This document shows positions 8,929 to 17,609 of a stretch of 64,000 nt of DNA, one piece after another (position 1 is the first letter of the stretch; each line of letters opens with the position of its first letter). The stretch is from Rhizobium sp. N324 (GTDB lineage: Bacteria; Pseudomonadota; Alphaproteobacteria; Rhizobiales; Rhizobiaceae). The position numbers and the translations under genes were made by a program. The stretch spans positions 558,001-622,000 of the forward strand of contig NZ_CP013635.1 in the NCBI RefSeq assembly GCF_001664485.1, given 5' to 3'. Below the pieces are notes generated by a model that searched no databases, was not told where the DNA came from, and was given only the letters and a program-made list of their open reading frames with translations.

Positions 8929-9839
8929 GACGGATCTCCTCACCATGGACATCAACCGAATGCATCATCCATCCAATCGAGAATTTTCTCGGAAAGGCCG
9001 CCCAAGTCATTTGAGGCGAAAACAGCGATCCGAAGATATCACCGCAATGGCATCGGTCCGCGCGGACCGGGCACTTCGGCTTCGACCTGAATATGCGGTG
9101 ACAAAATTTAAGAGATTGCTGCCGTCTCCGGTGCCGCCGTCACTTTCGACGCGCGATACGGATCGGGCTGCGCAATATGGATATCCACAGTTCTCACACC
9201 CCGCTCCCGGCTGCCGTCGGCTCGCCAGCGTTGCGAAAATGAGCCAGCTGAGGAGGTCGCACGATCCGACCGGGCCACAAACGCGCATCCATTATCCGAA
9301 ATCCGAACCCGCTGGCCAAATCACGACGCTTTCGTGCCGGCTTCCATGCAAGGACCTGGTTTCGTTGCGTTTTCATAAAAGTGTTTACGCTTCTGAAACC
9401 AGACCATCGACAATTTTGGGTCACCGAATGAGGTGCTGCTTGTACTTCTCCGCCATGATGACGGGTTCGGAGACGAGCCAGAAATCCACGCTTTCGTCAA
9501 TCGAGATGGCGTGCGTTCAGAGGTGGAAATGTTCGATAATTCGCATGCGCGTGACAGCCGTTATCCCAAGTGCAGCGCCCAGAGCATTCCCGTCTGGAAC
9601 TGTTGACGCGTCCGTATTCGTTCGCTGGATGCCTCCTGGCATTGTTGCCACACCGGCGCCGATTGCGGCGGCGGTCCGGAGAGCGCACATCAGCGATGTG
9701 AAGCCTATTCCGGTGCGCCCGCGCTCGATGCGCGGACCGCGGCCATGATGGCCAACCAATCTCTAGATAGTGATCGTGACGCAATCTCCGCCCGCCGGAG
9801 GCTGCTTGGCCGGCTTGTATTTTTCCTGATGGAGCGCGA
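8929..9839. other. Long intergenic stretch between two divergent c-di-GMP genes
   Basis: About 910 bases with no gene I can support. Open frames exist on both strands (for example 9497-9922 minus and 8810-9748 plus) but they have shadow-like composition, lack ribosome-binding sites and show no domain. The frame at 9517-9759 on the minus strand would start with TTG. Promoters for both flanking genes must lie here. Confidence 0.5.
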
Positions 9840-11951
9840 ATGGTGGTGGGATCGGATTTGGAAAACGCGGTGATGCCATCAGGCGAGTCCCATTCCTCCG
9901 TGGCGAAATATATCCGCTCCATCGGGCGGCATTACGTCATCGCCGTCGTCGTCATGACGGTTCTGATCGGGGCAACCTTTGTGACCGTGAAGGTAGCGCT
10001 CGATCGCCATTCCCTGCAGCAGAACATCAGCTATCTGATCGGACGCCAGTTCATTCGTTTCCAGCAGCTTGCCAATCAGACGCGAGCGATCATGCGCGCT
10101 TCGGCCGATCCGAATATGCCGGAATATATCGTCAGACCGATGGTCGAGGACGTTCAAAAAGCGATCGATGATATCCGCGCGATGAGCGCACAGTTGAACG
10201 CGTTGAATATCGCGGTGGACGCAAATCTTCTCGAGCGGCTGAACGGCCGGGATGCTGCATCTGAAAAATTGCGCGTGGAACTCGACGGACGGCTGGAGGA
10301 TTTCCTTGGAAGGGCTGAACGCGTCGTGTCCGCGAAATTGCTGGATCGGCGGGAGCGATACAGCTTCTGGGGACCGATCGACTTCGCCGTTTCATCCGAC
10401 AGCATGCTGATGCGTCAGTTCGGCGCCTTGATCGAGAGTGCGCATGACCGGAGCGATATGAGCATCGACCATACCCGCCTGATCAGCGCGGTGCTCCTCA
10501 GCCTGACCGCAGCCACACTCATCCTGGCCACTCTCATCCTTTTCATACCGCTCCTCGTCAAGCTGCGCACCGAGCACCGGCGAACCCTCGATTTCGAGAT
10601 CAAGCTGACGCATCTGGCCCATACCGACACGCTGACAGGCCTCGGCAACCGATCATCGTTCAATGAGGCGCTGAACGGACTGTTTGCTTCCTTTGAGCGG
10701 ACAGGCGCCGGCTTTTCGATGCTGCTGGTCGATCTCGACCACTTCAAGGCCACCAACGACAGCTTCGGCCATCCGGCAGGCGACGCGGTTCTCAGTCACG
10801 TCGCCAGTGCGTTGCAGAAGACTTTTCGCGCCGGCGACATGGTCGCGCGGCTTGGCGGCGACGAATTTGCTGCTCTGCTTCCCGGCATTTCGGATGCGGC
10901 AACGCTTGAGGGTATCGCCGAGCGCGCAGTCGCTGCCATTGCAACGGAATGTCATTTCGAGGGCCGGTTGCTGCCGGTCTCGGCCAGCCTCGGCGGGGCG
11001 CTCGTACCAGGCCATGCGTCGGACGAAGCCACACTCATGCGCATTGCAGATCTGGCGCTTTATGCCGCCAAAGCCAAACGCAACACCGCCGTCATCTTCG
11101 ACGAAGCATCCTTCGCCCAGCGACTGGAGCAGAACCGGCTTGCCGCAGCGCTCGCCGTCGCCGCCGACCGTGACGAGTTCGTTGTCTATTACCAGCAGAA
11201 GGTCAATCTCCAGACCGGCGAGCATCTCGGCTTCGAGGCGCTGGTGCGCTGGCGCCATCCCCAACTCGGCATTCTGCCGCCCGGCCGCTTCCTGCCGCTC
11301 ATGGAAGGCCATCTCATCCAAAGCATGACGCGCTGTATCGTCAATACAGTCGCTCGCGATCTCAACACGTGGAAGGCGGCGGGGCTCAGGGCCGGGTCGG
11401 TTGCCATCAATCTGCCGGAAGCCCTGCTGGTCGGCGACGATGGGTACACCCTCATCGCTGCAGCGGTGGAAGCGAACCGCCTCGACTGGCTCGATTTTGC
11501 CATCGAAGTCACGGAAGACGTCTTCCTCAATCGCGGCGCCAATCAGATCGCCGAGACCATTTCGCGTTTCCGCAAGCATGGAGTGTCGGTCTCGCTCGAC
11601 GATTTCGGCACCGGCTTTGCGTCGCTCGTGCATCTGCGCGACTTTCCCTTCGACGAACTCAAGATCGACCGCAGCTTCGTCGCCGACATCGGCAAGGATG
11701 TTCGCTCGGAGCAGATCATCCGAGCGATCATCGACCTGGCCCGCAACCTCGGCAAAAGGTGCGTTGCCGAAGGCATCGAGGACGAGGTCCAGCGTCATTT
11801 CCTTTTGAATGCCGGTTGTGAGATCGGCCAAGGTTATCTGTTCGCCAAGCCGGAACCCGCTGCCACGGCGGTCGAACGGCTGGCGCGCTGGCCGGCGCCA
11901 AGCAGGTTATCACGGCGACCACGCACAATGCGGGCTGAAACTGTCTCCTGA
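9840..11951 (+). CDS. Membrane GGDEF-EAL c-di-GMP enzyme with periplasmic sensor region
   Basis: 703 residues. A membrane segment at about 32-53 and a second at about 213-240 enclose a roughly 160-residue, mainly helical periplasmic region. They are followed by GGDEF (motif intact at 339-343) and EAL (EAL at 466-468, DDFGTGF at 587-593, NLPEALL replacing the more usual NLSA pattern). The start has GGAG five to six bases upstream. The next gene, 53 bases on and on the same strand, encodes a periplasmic sugar-binding protein, so the periplasmic region may listen to that protein. Synthesis and breakdown of c-di-GMP are both possible. Confidence 0.92.
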   Translation: MVVGSDLENAVMPSGESHSSVAKYIRSIGRHYVIAVVVMTVLIGATFVTVKVALDRHSLQQNISYLIGRQFIRFQQLANQTRAIMRASADPNMPEYIVRPMVEDVQKAIDDIRAMSAQLNALNIAVDANLLERLNGRDAASEKLRVELDGRLEDFLGRAERVVSAKLLDRRERYSFWGPIDFAVSSDSMLMRQFGALIESAHDRSDMSIDHTRLISAVLLSLTAATLILATLILFIPLLVKLRTEHRRTLDFEIKLTHLAHTDTLTGLGNRSSFNEALNGLFASFERTGAGFSMLLVDLDHFKATNDSFGHPAGDAVLSHVASALQKTFRAGDMVARLGGDEFAALLPGISDAATLEGIAERAVAAIATECHFEGRLLPVSASLGGALVPGHASDEATLMRIADLALYAAKAKRNTAVIFDEASFAQRLEQNRLAAALAVAADRDEFVVYYQQKVNLQTGEHLGFEALVRWRHPQLGILPPGRFLPLMEGHLIQSMTRCIVNTVARDLNTWKAAGLRAGSVAINLPEALLVGDDGYTLIAAAVEANRLDWLDFAIEVTEDVFLNRGANQIAETISRFRKHGVSVSLDDFGTGFASLVHLRDFPFDELKIDRSFVADIGKDVRSEQIIRAIIDLARNLGKRCVAEGIEDEVQRHFLLNAGCEIGQGYLFAKPEPAATAVERLARWPAPSRLSRRPRTMRAETVS

Positions 11952-12004
11952 GTGAGGCGCGCACCGGCGGTGCGGCAGGGTTCAATAAAAAGAGGGGTAA
12001 GCGG

Positions 12005-13270
12005 ATGAAACGGGGAAACTTTCGAGCGTGGTTTGTTGCGGCTTTGGCGGCCGCAGCTCCCGCGGGACCGGCTGCGGCGGGGCAGGCTGCCGAGGGGCAG
12101 GATGTAGCGGTTGACGTCGTGCATTTCTGGGTATCGAAAAGCGAAGCCGCGGCGCTCGACGTTTTCCGCAGGGCCTGGGCAGCAGCCGGCAACCAGTGGG
12201 TCGATATGCCGGCAGAAAACAAGGTCGCCGTCCAGCGGGTCGTAAGCGACCGCATCGCCAACGGGTATGCACCGGCAGTGATGCAGTGGAATGCAAACGA
12301 GGGATCGCGCGAACTGCCGGAAATGGGGATCGTGCAGGATATAGATGAGGTCGCGCAGGCGGATCATTGGCAGGACGTCATTCCTGCGACGGTTCTTGAC
12401 CGGATTTCCTACAAGGGAAAGGTCTATTTCGCGCCGACCAATATCCATGCCGAAAACTGGCTCTGGACAAGCAAGGCGGCACTGGCCGACGCCGGCGTGA
12501 AGACGCCGCAGTCCTGGGATGAGCTCTTCGACGCGGCTGAAAAAATCAAGGCGACGGGACGTCTGCCGATCGCGCTCGGCGGCACGCGGTGGGAAGTGTC
12601 GCTCATATTCAACGACATCATCTATCACAAATTCGGGCCAGAGGGTTACGCCCGTCTGATGAGCGGCGATGCCGCGCTGGTGCAGGACCCACGCATGATC
12701 GAAGCTCTGGAACTGTTGCTGCGCCTGTCCAACTATGTGGAGCCGATCGAACAGCGCAAGGACAAGACATGGGCCGATGCCACGGCGGCGGTGGGCCAGG
12801 GCAAGGCCGGCATGCAGTTCATGGGCGACTGGGCCAAGGGCGAACTTGTGGCGCGCGGCTACAGCGTCGACAAGGATTTCGATTGCAGCCTCGTTCCCGG
12901 CACGTCCATCGCCTATTTCATGGTGATCGATGCCTTTGCCTTTCCGCTGACCAATCGGGACGGCACGGCGGAAGCTCAGCAGGCTTTCGCGCGCATGGTG
13001 CTCGACCGCGACAATCAGGTCGCATTCAGCCGGATCAAGGGGTCCTTGCCGGTGCGCACAGATGTCGATCCGTCCGGACTCGATCGTTGCGGCAAGCTTG
13101 GGCTGGAGATGATCAAGGCAAAGAAGGGTGAAGTCAGCGCCCAATCCCAGGCCATGCCAACCCAGATGTCGGAGGGCTGGATCGCCGTGGTGGGCGACTT
13201 CTTCAATAACAGGAACATGTCTGCGCAAGAGGTTCAGAAACGTTTGCATGACCTGCTGATGCAGCGCTGA
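12005..13270 (+). CDS. Orphan periplasmic sugar-binding protein (ABC family 1 type)
   Basis: 421 residues beginning with a signal peptide (hydrophobic alanine-rich core, cleavage probably in the AAAGQA region near residue 27). The rest is an extracellular solute-binding fold of the sugar class: HFWVSKSEAAALDVF at the N-terminus, the hinge-region tryptophan motif ENWLWTSKAAL and the GKAGMQFMGDW motif typical of these proteins. AGAGGGG sits eight bases before the ATG. No permease or ATPase is nearby; it follows the membrane GGDEF-EAL gene by 53 bases and ends in a hairpin, so the two form a likely operon. Role inferred: a sensor subunit rather than part of an importer, or one borrowed by a distant transporter. 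Confidence 0.85.
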   Translation: MKRGNFRAWFVAALAAAAPAGPAAAGQAAEGQDVAVDVVHFWVSKSEAAALDVFRRAWAAAGNQWVDMPAENKVAVQRVVSDRIANGYAPAVMQWNANEGSRELPEMGIVQDIDEVAQADHWQDVIPATVLDRISYKGKVYFAPTNIHAENWLWTSKAALADAGVKTPQSWDELFDAAEKIKATGRLPIALGGTRWEVSLIFNDIIYHKFGPEGYARLMSGDAALVQDPRMIEALELLLRLSNYVEPIEQRKDKTWADATAAVGQGKAGMQFMGDWAKGELVARGYSVDKDFDCSLVPGTSIAYFMVIDAFAFPLTNRDGTAEAQQAFARMVLDRDNQVAFSRIKGSLPVRTDVDPSGLDRCGKLGLEMIKAKKGEVSAQSQAMPTQMSEGWIAVVGDFFNNRNMSAQEVQKRLHDLLMQR

Positions 13271-13289
13271 GGGCACGGACATCGTGCCC
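13271..13289 (+). terminator. Hairpin immediately after the sugar-binding protein gene
   Basis: GGGCACG and CGTGCCC form a perfect 7-bp stem around a 5-base loop, starting on the base after the stop codon. No T-run follows, so termination is plausible but unproven. Confidence 0.5.
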
Positions 13290-13469
13290 GCTCGAGACGT
13301 GATCGGCGCCGTGAAAGACGGTCAGGTGGCGTTGCGCGAATATCCATAATTCGCAGGCATATCCAATACACGCAGAAAACGACGCGCGGGAAACCCGTTT
13401 CCCGCCCGAACTTGCAAGTTTTAACAAAGGCTTAAGCTTGCTGGATACATCTCGCATTAGTATTTTTCG

Positions 13470-14846
13470 ATGTGCTGCGGCGGTGGTTTTTTGAAGTCAG
13501 CTCTTTCATTTTCATTGGGTCGATGTTTCCACGCTCTTCGCGGCCTCGGAAGGGACAGAACCGGCAACGTCGCGATCGTCGTTGCCCTCACCCTGGTGCC
13601 GATGCTCGTCGCGGTCGGCGCAAGCTTTGACTATATTCGCAGCTACAATGTCCGACAGAAAATGCAGAGCGACCTTGATGCCGCCCTGATCGCCGCGGTC
13701 AAGCAGATCAACAACACCGCGGATACCGACGCCCTCAAGGCGAAGGTCTCCGACTGGTTCCATGCGCAAGTGGAAAACAGCTACACGCTTGGCGAAATCG
13801 ACATCGATACCGCCAATCACAACATTACGGCGACGGCAAGCGGCACCGTGCCGACGACGTTCATGAAGATCGCCAATATCGATACCGTCCCCGTCAGTGT
13901 GGGAAGCGCCGTCAAGGGCCCGGCGACGTCCTATCTCAACGTCTATATCGTCATCGACACGTCTCCGTCGATGCTTCTGGCGGCAACGACGTCAGGTCAG
14001 TCGACCATGTATTCCGGCATTAAATGCCAGTTTGCCTGCCACACCGGCGATGCACACACTGTCAGCAACAAGACATACGCCAACAACTACGAATACAGCA
14101 CGGCAAAGAACATAAAACTGCGCGCCGATGTAGCCGGTGACGCCGTCAGAGACGTGCTCTCCCTGATCGACACGTCAGACAGCAATCATGAACGGATCAA
14201 GGTCGGATTGTATAGCCTCGGCGATACGCTGACGGAGGTTCTTACCCCGACGCTGAGCACGGACACGGCGCGCGCGCGCCTCAAGGACGCGAGCTACGGC
14301 CTCACCAGCGCGACCTCGAAGGCGGCAACCTATTTCGATGTCTCACTGGCAACGCTCAAGCAGAAAGTCGGCGCCGGCGGGGACGGAACCACCTCGGGCA
14401 CACCGCTCAAGCTGGTTCTGCTGCTGACCGATGGCGTCCAGTCGCAGCGCGAATGGGTGACCGACGGCGTAAACAAAAATAGGACGTCCGGGGCATACTG
14501 GAACAAAGTCGCGCCGCTCAATCCTGATTGGTGCGGCTATCTGAAGAATCAATCCAACACGATGGCCGTGCTTTACACCGAATACCTGCCGATCACGACG
14601 GACTGGGGTTACAACGCAACTGTCGGCTCGACCATGGCGAGCGCCAACTGGAAGAACACCTGGGGCGGCACAATGCAGAGCGGCGTCTCCACCAGTATCA
14701 CCAGACGCGACTACATACCCTATGCGCTGGCCGACTGCGCATCCTCCAAGAGCCTGTTCCTGTCGGCATCGTCGTCGACAGAGATCACGGCAGGCCTGTC
14801 GACGCTCTTCACGCAATATCTCTCTTCCGTGCGGCTGACCCAATGA
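13470..14846 (+). CDS. tadG: TadG-like pilus protein with von Willebrand A domain
   Basis: A minor component of Flp/Tad type IVb pilus systems. The 458 residues start with a short cytoplasmic arm, then GNVAIVVALTLVPMLVAVG as a pilin-like membrane helix (about 32-50), then a large periplasmic part with a vWA domain whose MIDAS motif DTSPSM (163-168) is intact. Several cysteines (CQFAC, later DWC and DCAS) could form disulfides. The ATG at 13470 lacks a clear ribosome-binding site, so a slightly later start is possible. It overlaps the next gene by ATGA. No pilin, prepilin peptidase or secretion ATPase lies in the window. Confidence 0.85.
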   Translation: MCCGGGFLKSALSFSLGRCFHALRGLGRDRTGNVAIVVALTLVPMLVAVGASFDYIRSYNVRQKMQSDLDAALIAAVKQINNTADTDALKAKVSDWFHAQVENSYTLGEIDIDTANHNITATASGTVPTTFMKIANIDTVPVSVGSAVKGPATSYLNVYIVIDTSPSMLLAATTSGQSTMYSGIKCQFACHTGDAHTVSNKTYANNYEYSTAKNIKLRADVAGDAVRDVLSLIDTSDSNHERIKVGLYSLGDTLTEVLTPTLSTDTARARLKDASYGLTSATSKAATYFDVSLATLKQKVGAGGDGTTSGTPLKLVLLLTDGVQSQREWVTDGVNKNRTSGAYWNKVAPLNPDWCGYLKNQSNTMAVLYTEYLPITTDWGYNATVGSTMASANWKNTWGGTMQSGVSTSITRRDYIPYALADCASSKSLFLSASSSTEITAGLSTLFTQYLSSVRLTQ

Positions 14847-15373
14847 AGCGCGGGAAACGGTTCGCACCGCTGCGCCGCCTGATCGGCGACCGGAAGGGGG
14901 CTGCTGCGATCGAATTTGCGATCCTGGCCCTGCCGCTCTTCATCATATTGTTCGGCATTATCGAAGTGTCGCTGATGTTTTTCGTCAACTCGGCGTTGGA
15001 CGCTTCGGTGCACAAGGTCTCGCGGATGATCCGCACCGGCGAGGTGGCGTCCTCCAAGATCACATTGGCCGGTTTCAAGGCCAAGATATGCGAAGACATG
15101 CTTCTGTCGTTCGGCTGCTCCAGCGGTCTCGTCGTCAAGGTGAACGTGCTTTCCGACATGTCGTCCGCAGCCCACACCGATCCGATCGACAGCAGCGGCA
15201 AACTCGCCGTCACCGAGACTTATGATATCGGCAAGGGCAGCGACTACATCCTGGTTCAGGCGTTCATGCCATGGACGGCCGTTGTCAGTTTCTTCAACCT
15301 GTCGAGCGCCAAGCTTTCCGACGGCCGCTATCTCCTCGGATCTTCCGCTCTGTTTCGCAACGAGCCTTTCTGA
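14843..15373 (+). CDS. tadE: TadE-like minor pilin
   Basis: 176 residues. The N-terminal arm with DRKGAAAIEFAILALPLF is the TadE motif: Gly before the cleavage region, Glu at the pilin +5 position, then a hydrophobic helix. The remainder is a periplasmic domain with two cysteines (KICEDM, FGCSSG). The start overlaps the tadG stop in an ATGA, so the two are translationally coupled. It is predicted to be a pseudopilin processed by a prepilin peptidase encoded elsewhere. Confidence 0.85.
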   Translation: MKRGKRFAPLRRLIGDRKGAAAIEFAILALPLFIILFGIIEVSLMFFVNSALDASVHKVSRMIRTGEVASSKITLAGFKAKICEDMLLSFGCSSGLVVKVNVLSDMSSAAHTDPIDSSGKLAVTETYDIGKGSDYILVQAFMPWTAVVSFFNLSSAKLSDGRYLLGSSALFRNEPF

Positions 15374-15374
15374 C

Positions 15375-15959
15375 ATGAGCATGAAACGGAGCCTGTCCCT
15401 TTTCCGCTTCGCGCAGTCCGGCATCCGTCGTCTCGTGCGCGATCGGTCGGCTGCTTCGGGCGTGGAATTCGCGCTCGTGCTGCCGATCCTGCTAATGCTG
15501 CTGTTCGGCACGGCCGATCTCGGCCATGCGCTGACGGTCAGCCGCAAGATCGACGAGATCGCCTCATCCACGGGCGACATGATTGCCCAGCAGAGCGCCT
15601 GGACGAAGTCCGACGTCGCCAAGCTTCTTTCCGGCGCCAGCTTCATCCTGCAGCCCTACGAGACCACCGAACTGACGATCACGGTCGCGGTCAACGACGT
15701 CAATACGAGCGGCAGCGCGACCGTCAACTGGTCTGCCGCGCTCAACACCTCGGCGGTGAATTCCGGCACGGCGAGCGCCGTCGCAATCCCCTCCAAAATC
15801 CAGGAAAAAGGCGTGCAGGTGGTGCTGACCCGGGTGCAATACACATTGACGACACCGGTCTCGGCGTTCTTCTCAAATTTCACCGGCCAGAACGGCTACA
15901 GTTTCGACCGCTATTTCTTCAACCGCCCGCGCGTGAGTGACACGATCACTTACAAGTAA
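15375..15959 (+). CDS. Second TadE/TadF-like minor pilin
   Basis: 194 residues, starting one base after the tadE stop codon. It repeats the pseudopilin pattern DRSAASGVEFALVLPILL followed by a hydrophobic helix and a threonine/serine-rich periplasmic domain. Its place behind tadG and tadE suggests the TadF role, but TadE and TadF cannot be separated reliably by eye. A second ATG two codons on (15381) is an alternative start. Confidence 0.82.
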   Translation: MSMKRSLSLFRFAQSGIRRLVRDRSAASGVEFALVLPILLMLLFGTADLGHALTVSRKIDEIASSTGDMIAQQSAWTKSDVAKLLSGASFILQPYETTELTITVAVNDVNTSGSATVNWSAALNTSAVNSGTASAVAIPSKIQEKGVQVVLTRVQYTLTTPVSAFFSNFTGQNGYSFDRYFFNRPRVSDTITYK

Positions 15960-16071
15960 GCCGAACGCCCGCCCGCCGGATCGTCAAACCAACGCCCCAT
16001 ACGCTCGGGCCGGTTGTCGCCGGACCGACAAAGATTCATTGCTGCGGCCGATGATAGTGAAGGATCAGGAA

Positions 16072-16593
16072 ATGACAGCAAGAAGGGTTCGCGGCGGCAT
16101 GGGACGGCTGCCGGTCATGGCGGCGATCGTTCTGGCGGCCGCGCTCTATTCGGATGGCCCAGCCGGTGCCGCGCCGGGGGAACGGCAATGGTCGCAGGAT
16201 CCGGGCAGCCACTGCAAATTCGTCACGCCGGCCTCCCTGACCAGCGGCCCCACTTTCTGGATCGGCGGCTGCGTCGATGGGATGGCGTCGGGGGAAGGCA
16301 TGCTGCGCCGCCGGGACGGCGATCGGGTCGGCCCAGCCTTCTTCGGCCGGATGAAGGAAGGGGTCCCGGAAATCGGCGTCGTCGATCTGACAGACGGATT
16401 CAGGGCCGGCCGTTTCAGCGGCGGCGACATCGGCGGGCAAGCCGAGGCCGACCCACAGGACAGGCTTGACTCCTTTCGAATCGCGGCTGAAGCAGCGCGG
16501 GCGGTCCGCGCCAAATATGCCGCCGAGAAGAATGCGGGATCGGCCCTCCACTATAAAGAGCTTGCCGACACATTGGAGCAACAGACGGATTGA
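16072..16593 (+). CDS. Secreted hypothetical protein with MORN-like segment
   Basis: 173 residues from the ATG at 16072, chosen because AAGGA lies seven bases upstream; earlier in-frame starts give an arginine-rich, unlikely leader. The N-terminus is a signal peptide (LPVMAAIVLAAAL core, cleavage near AGAAP). The middle has glycine-rich repeats (WIGGCVDGMASGEGML, FFGRMKEGVPE) loosely like MORN repeats, and the C-terminus is an alanine-rich helix. It is 112 bases after the pilin trio on the same strand; membership of that operon is possible but unproven. Function unknown. Confidence 0.6.
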   Translation: MTARRVRGGMGRLPVMAAIVLAAALYSDGPAGAAPGERQWSQDPGSHCKFVTPASLTSGPTFWIGGCVDGMASGEGMLRRRDGDRVGPAFFGRMKEGVPEIGVVDLTDGFRAGRFSGGDIGGQAEADPQDRLDSFRIAAEAARAVRAKYAAEKNAGSALHYKELADTLEQQTD

Positions 16594-16656
16594 AGCGGCT
16601 TTCAATGCCCCTGGGGCAGGGAATCCCGCGAAAGCCTCGGCGCGAGGTTGGCCCTC

Positions 16657-17511
16657 TCAGCCACCGAGCCTGACGATGCCGTAAGGATTGAACTTGAACT
16701 CGCCCACTTCATAAGTGGAATTGAAGGAGAGACTTGCCCGCCGATCCTTCAGCGTCGGCTCCAGTCCCCGCTCGGCGATCTCGTCGGCAACCGCATCCAT
16801 GATGGCGACGATCTGCCTCTCGCTGCCGGCCGTGTCAGGCACATAGACATCCGGCAGTCCGACGAGATGAAAGCCAACGCTTTCGAGATATCCCCGTGCC
16901 GAAAGCGGCCGCTTCGCAAAGGCCAGCCGGCCAATCCGCTGCTGGGCCAGCATATCGGCGGCCTTCTGTGCCTCGGCGCCCTGCCGGATCAGCTCTCGCC
17001 AGCGATCGAGGCCGTGGGCGATACCGGCGCTTTCACCCTTCACTGCAACCGCTCCCGCGCCGATCAAATGTTCGACAAGGCGGAGCGCCAGCATCGAAAC
17101 CTTCACCGTCTCCGCCTGCGCCATGCTCGGTCCGAGGATGTAAAGGACCGACTGATGATCGGCGACGGCTTTCTCGTCTGCCTGATCCCACACATCCGGT
17201 TCAACCCGATCCCAGCAGACATCGAAGGACCGGCTCATACGATCATCCGGCTCGGCCTGCGAATAATCCTCGTCGATGCTGAATCCGGCGGCGAAGTCGG
17301 TAATCGCCTGCAATGCCGCCTCGGACAGATGGCTCAGGTCGCGATCCCGCCCCAGAAAACAGAGGACATGCCTTGGAGTCACCGACGATGCCTCGGCCTC
17401 GGTCTGCATCTTTTCTTCACCGGAAGCCGGACCGGGTTCCTTGGCAGAAGACGGCCCCCATCCAAGGATGGCCCATAGGGTCCCCAACAGCGCGCGACGC
17501 ATGAGATTCAC
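16657..17511 (-). CDS. Secreted or lipid-free periplasmic hypothetical protein (284 aa)
   Basis: The likely start is GTG at 17511 with AAAGG upstream; an ATG at 17502 lacks one. The first 23 residues resemble a signal peptide (RRALLGTLWAILGWGPSSA). The body has an alpha/beta look with no motif I can assign, including a central segment TVKVSMLALRLVEHLIGAGAV. It converges on the secreted protein at 16072 and sits downstream of the proline-racemase-family gene. I do not recognise the family. Confidence 0.6.
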   Translation of the reverse strand: MNLMRRALLGTLWAILGWGPSSAKEPGPASGEEKMQTEAEASSVTPRHVLCFLGRDRDLSHLSEAALQAITDFAAGFSIDEDYSQAEPDDRMSRSFDVCWDRVEPDVWDQADEKAVADHQSVLYILGPSMAQAETVKVSMLALRLVEHLIGAGAVAVKGESAGIAHGLDRWRELIRQGAEAQKAADMLAQQRIGRLAFAKRPLSARGYLESVGFHLVGLPDVYVPDTAGSERQIVAIMDAVADEIAERGLEPTLKDRRASLSFNSTYEVGEFKFNPYGIVRLGG

Positions 17512-17591
17512 GATCGATGCCTTTCGTCCCGTCGAATGTTTTGAGCTCCCTCAGCTTGTAAACATCCGAAATCCGAAACGAAAGACATCGT

Positions 17592-17608
17592 CATCGCCAA
17601 AGGCGATG
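17592..17608 (-). terminator. Hairpin after the proline-racemase-family gene
   Basis: CATCGCC and GGCGATG form a perfect 7-bp stem with a 3-base loop, directly beyond the stop codon at 17610 on the minus strand. It is a likely transcript end, although the T-content after it is modest. Confidence 0.5.
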
Positions 17609-17609
17609 C

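Noticed and set aside
8810..9748. A 312-codon plus-strand frame between the two c-di-GMP genes
   Set aside because: It begins inside the PAS gene, its composition is Ser/Arg/Pro biased and no domain or ribosome-binding site is visible.
9517..9759. An 80-codon minus-strand frame
   Set aside because: The start would be TTG without a ribosome-binding site, and I find no family resemblance; left as non-coding.
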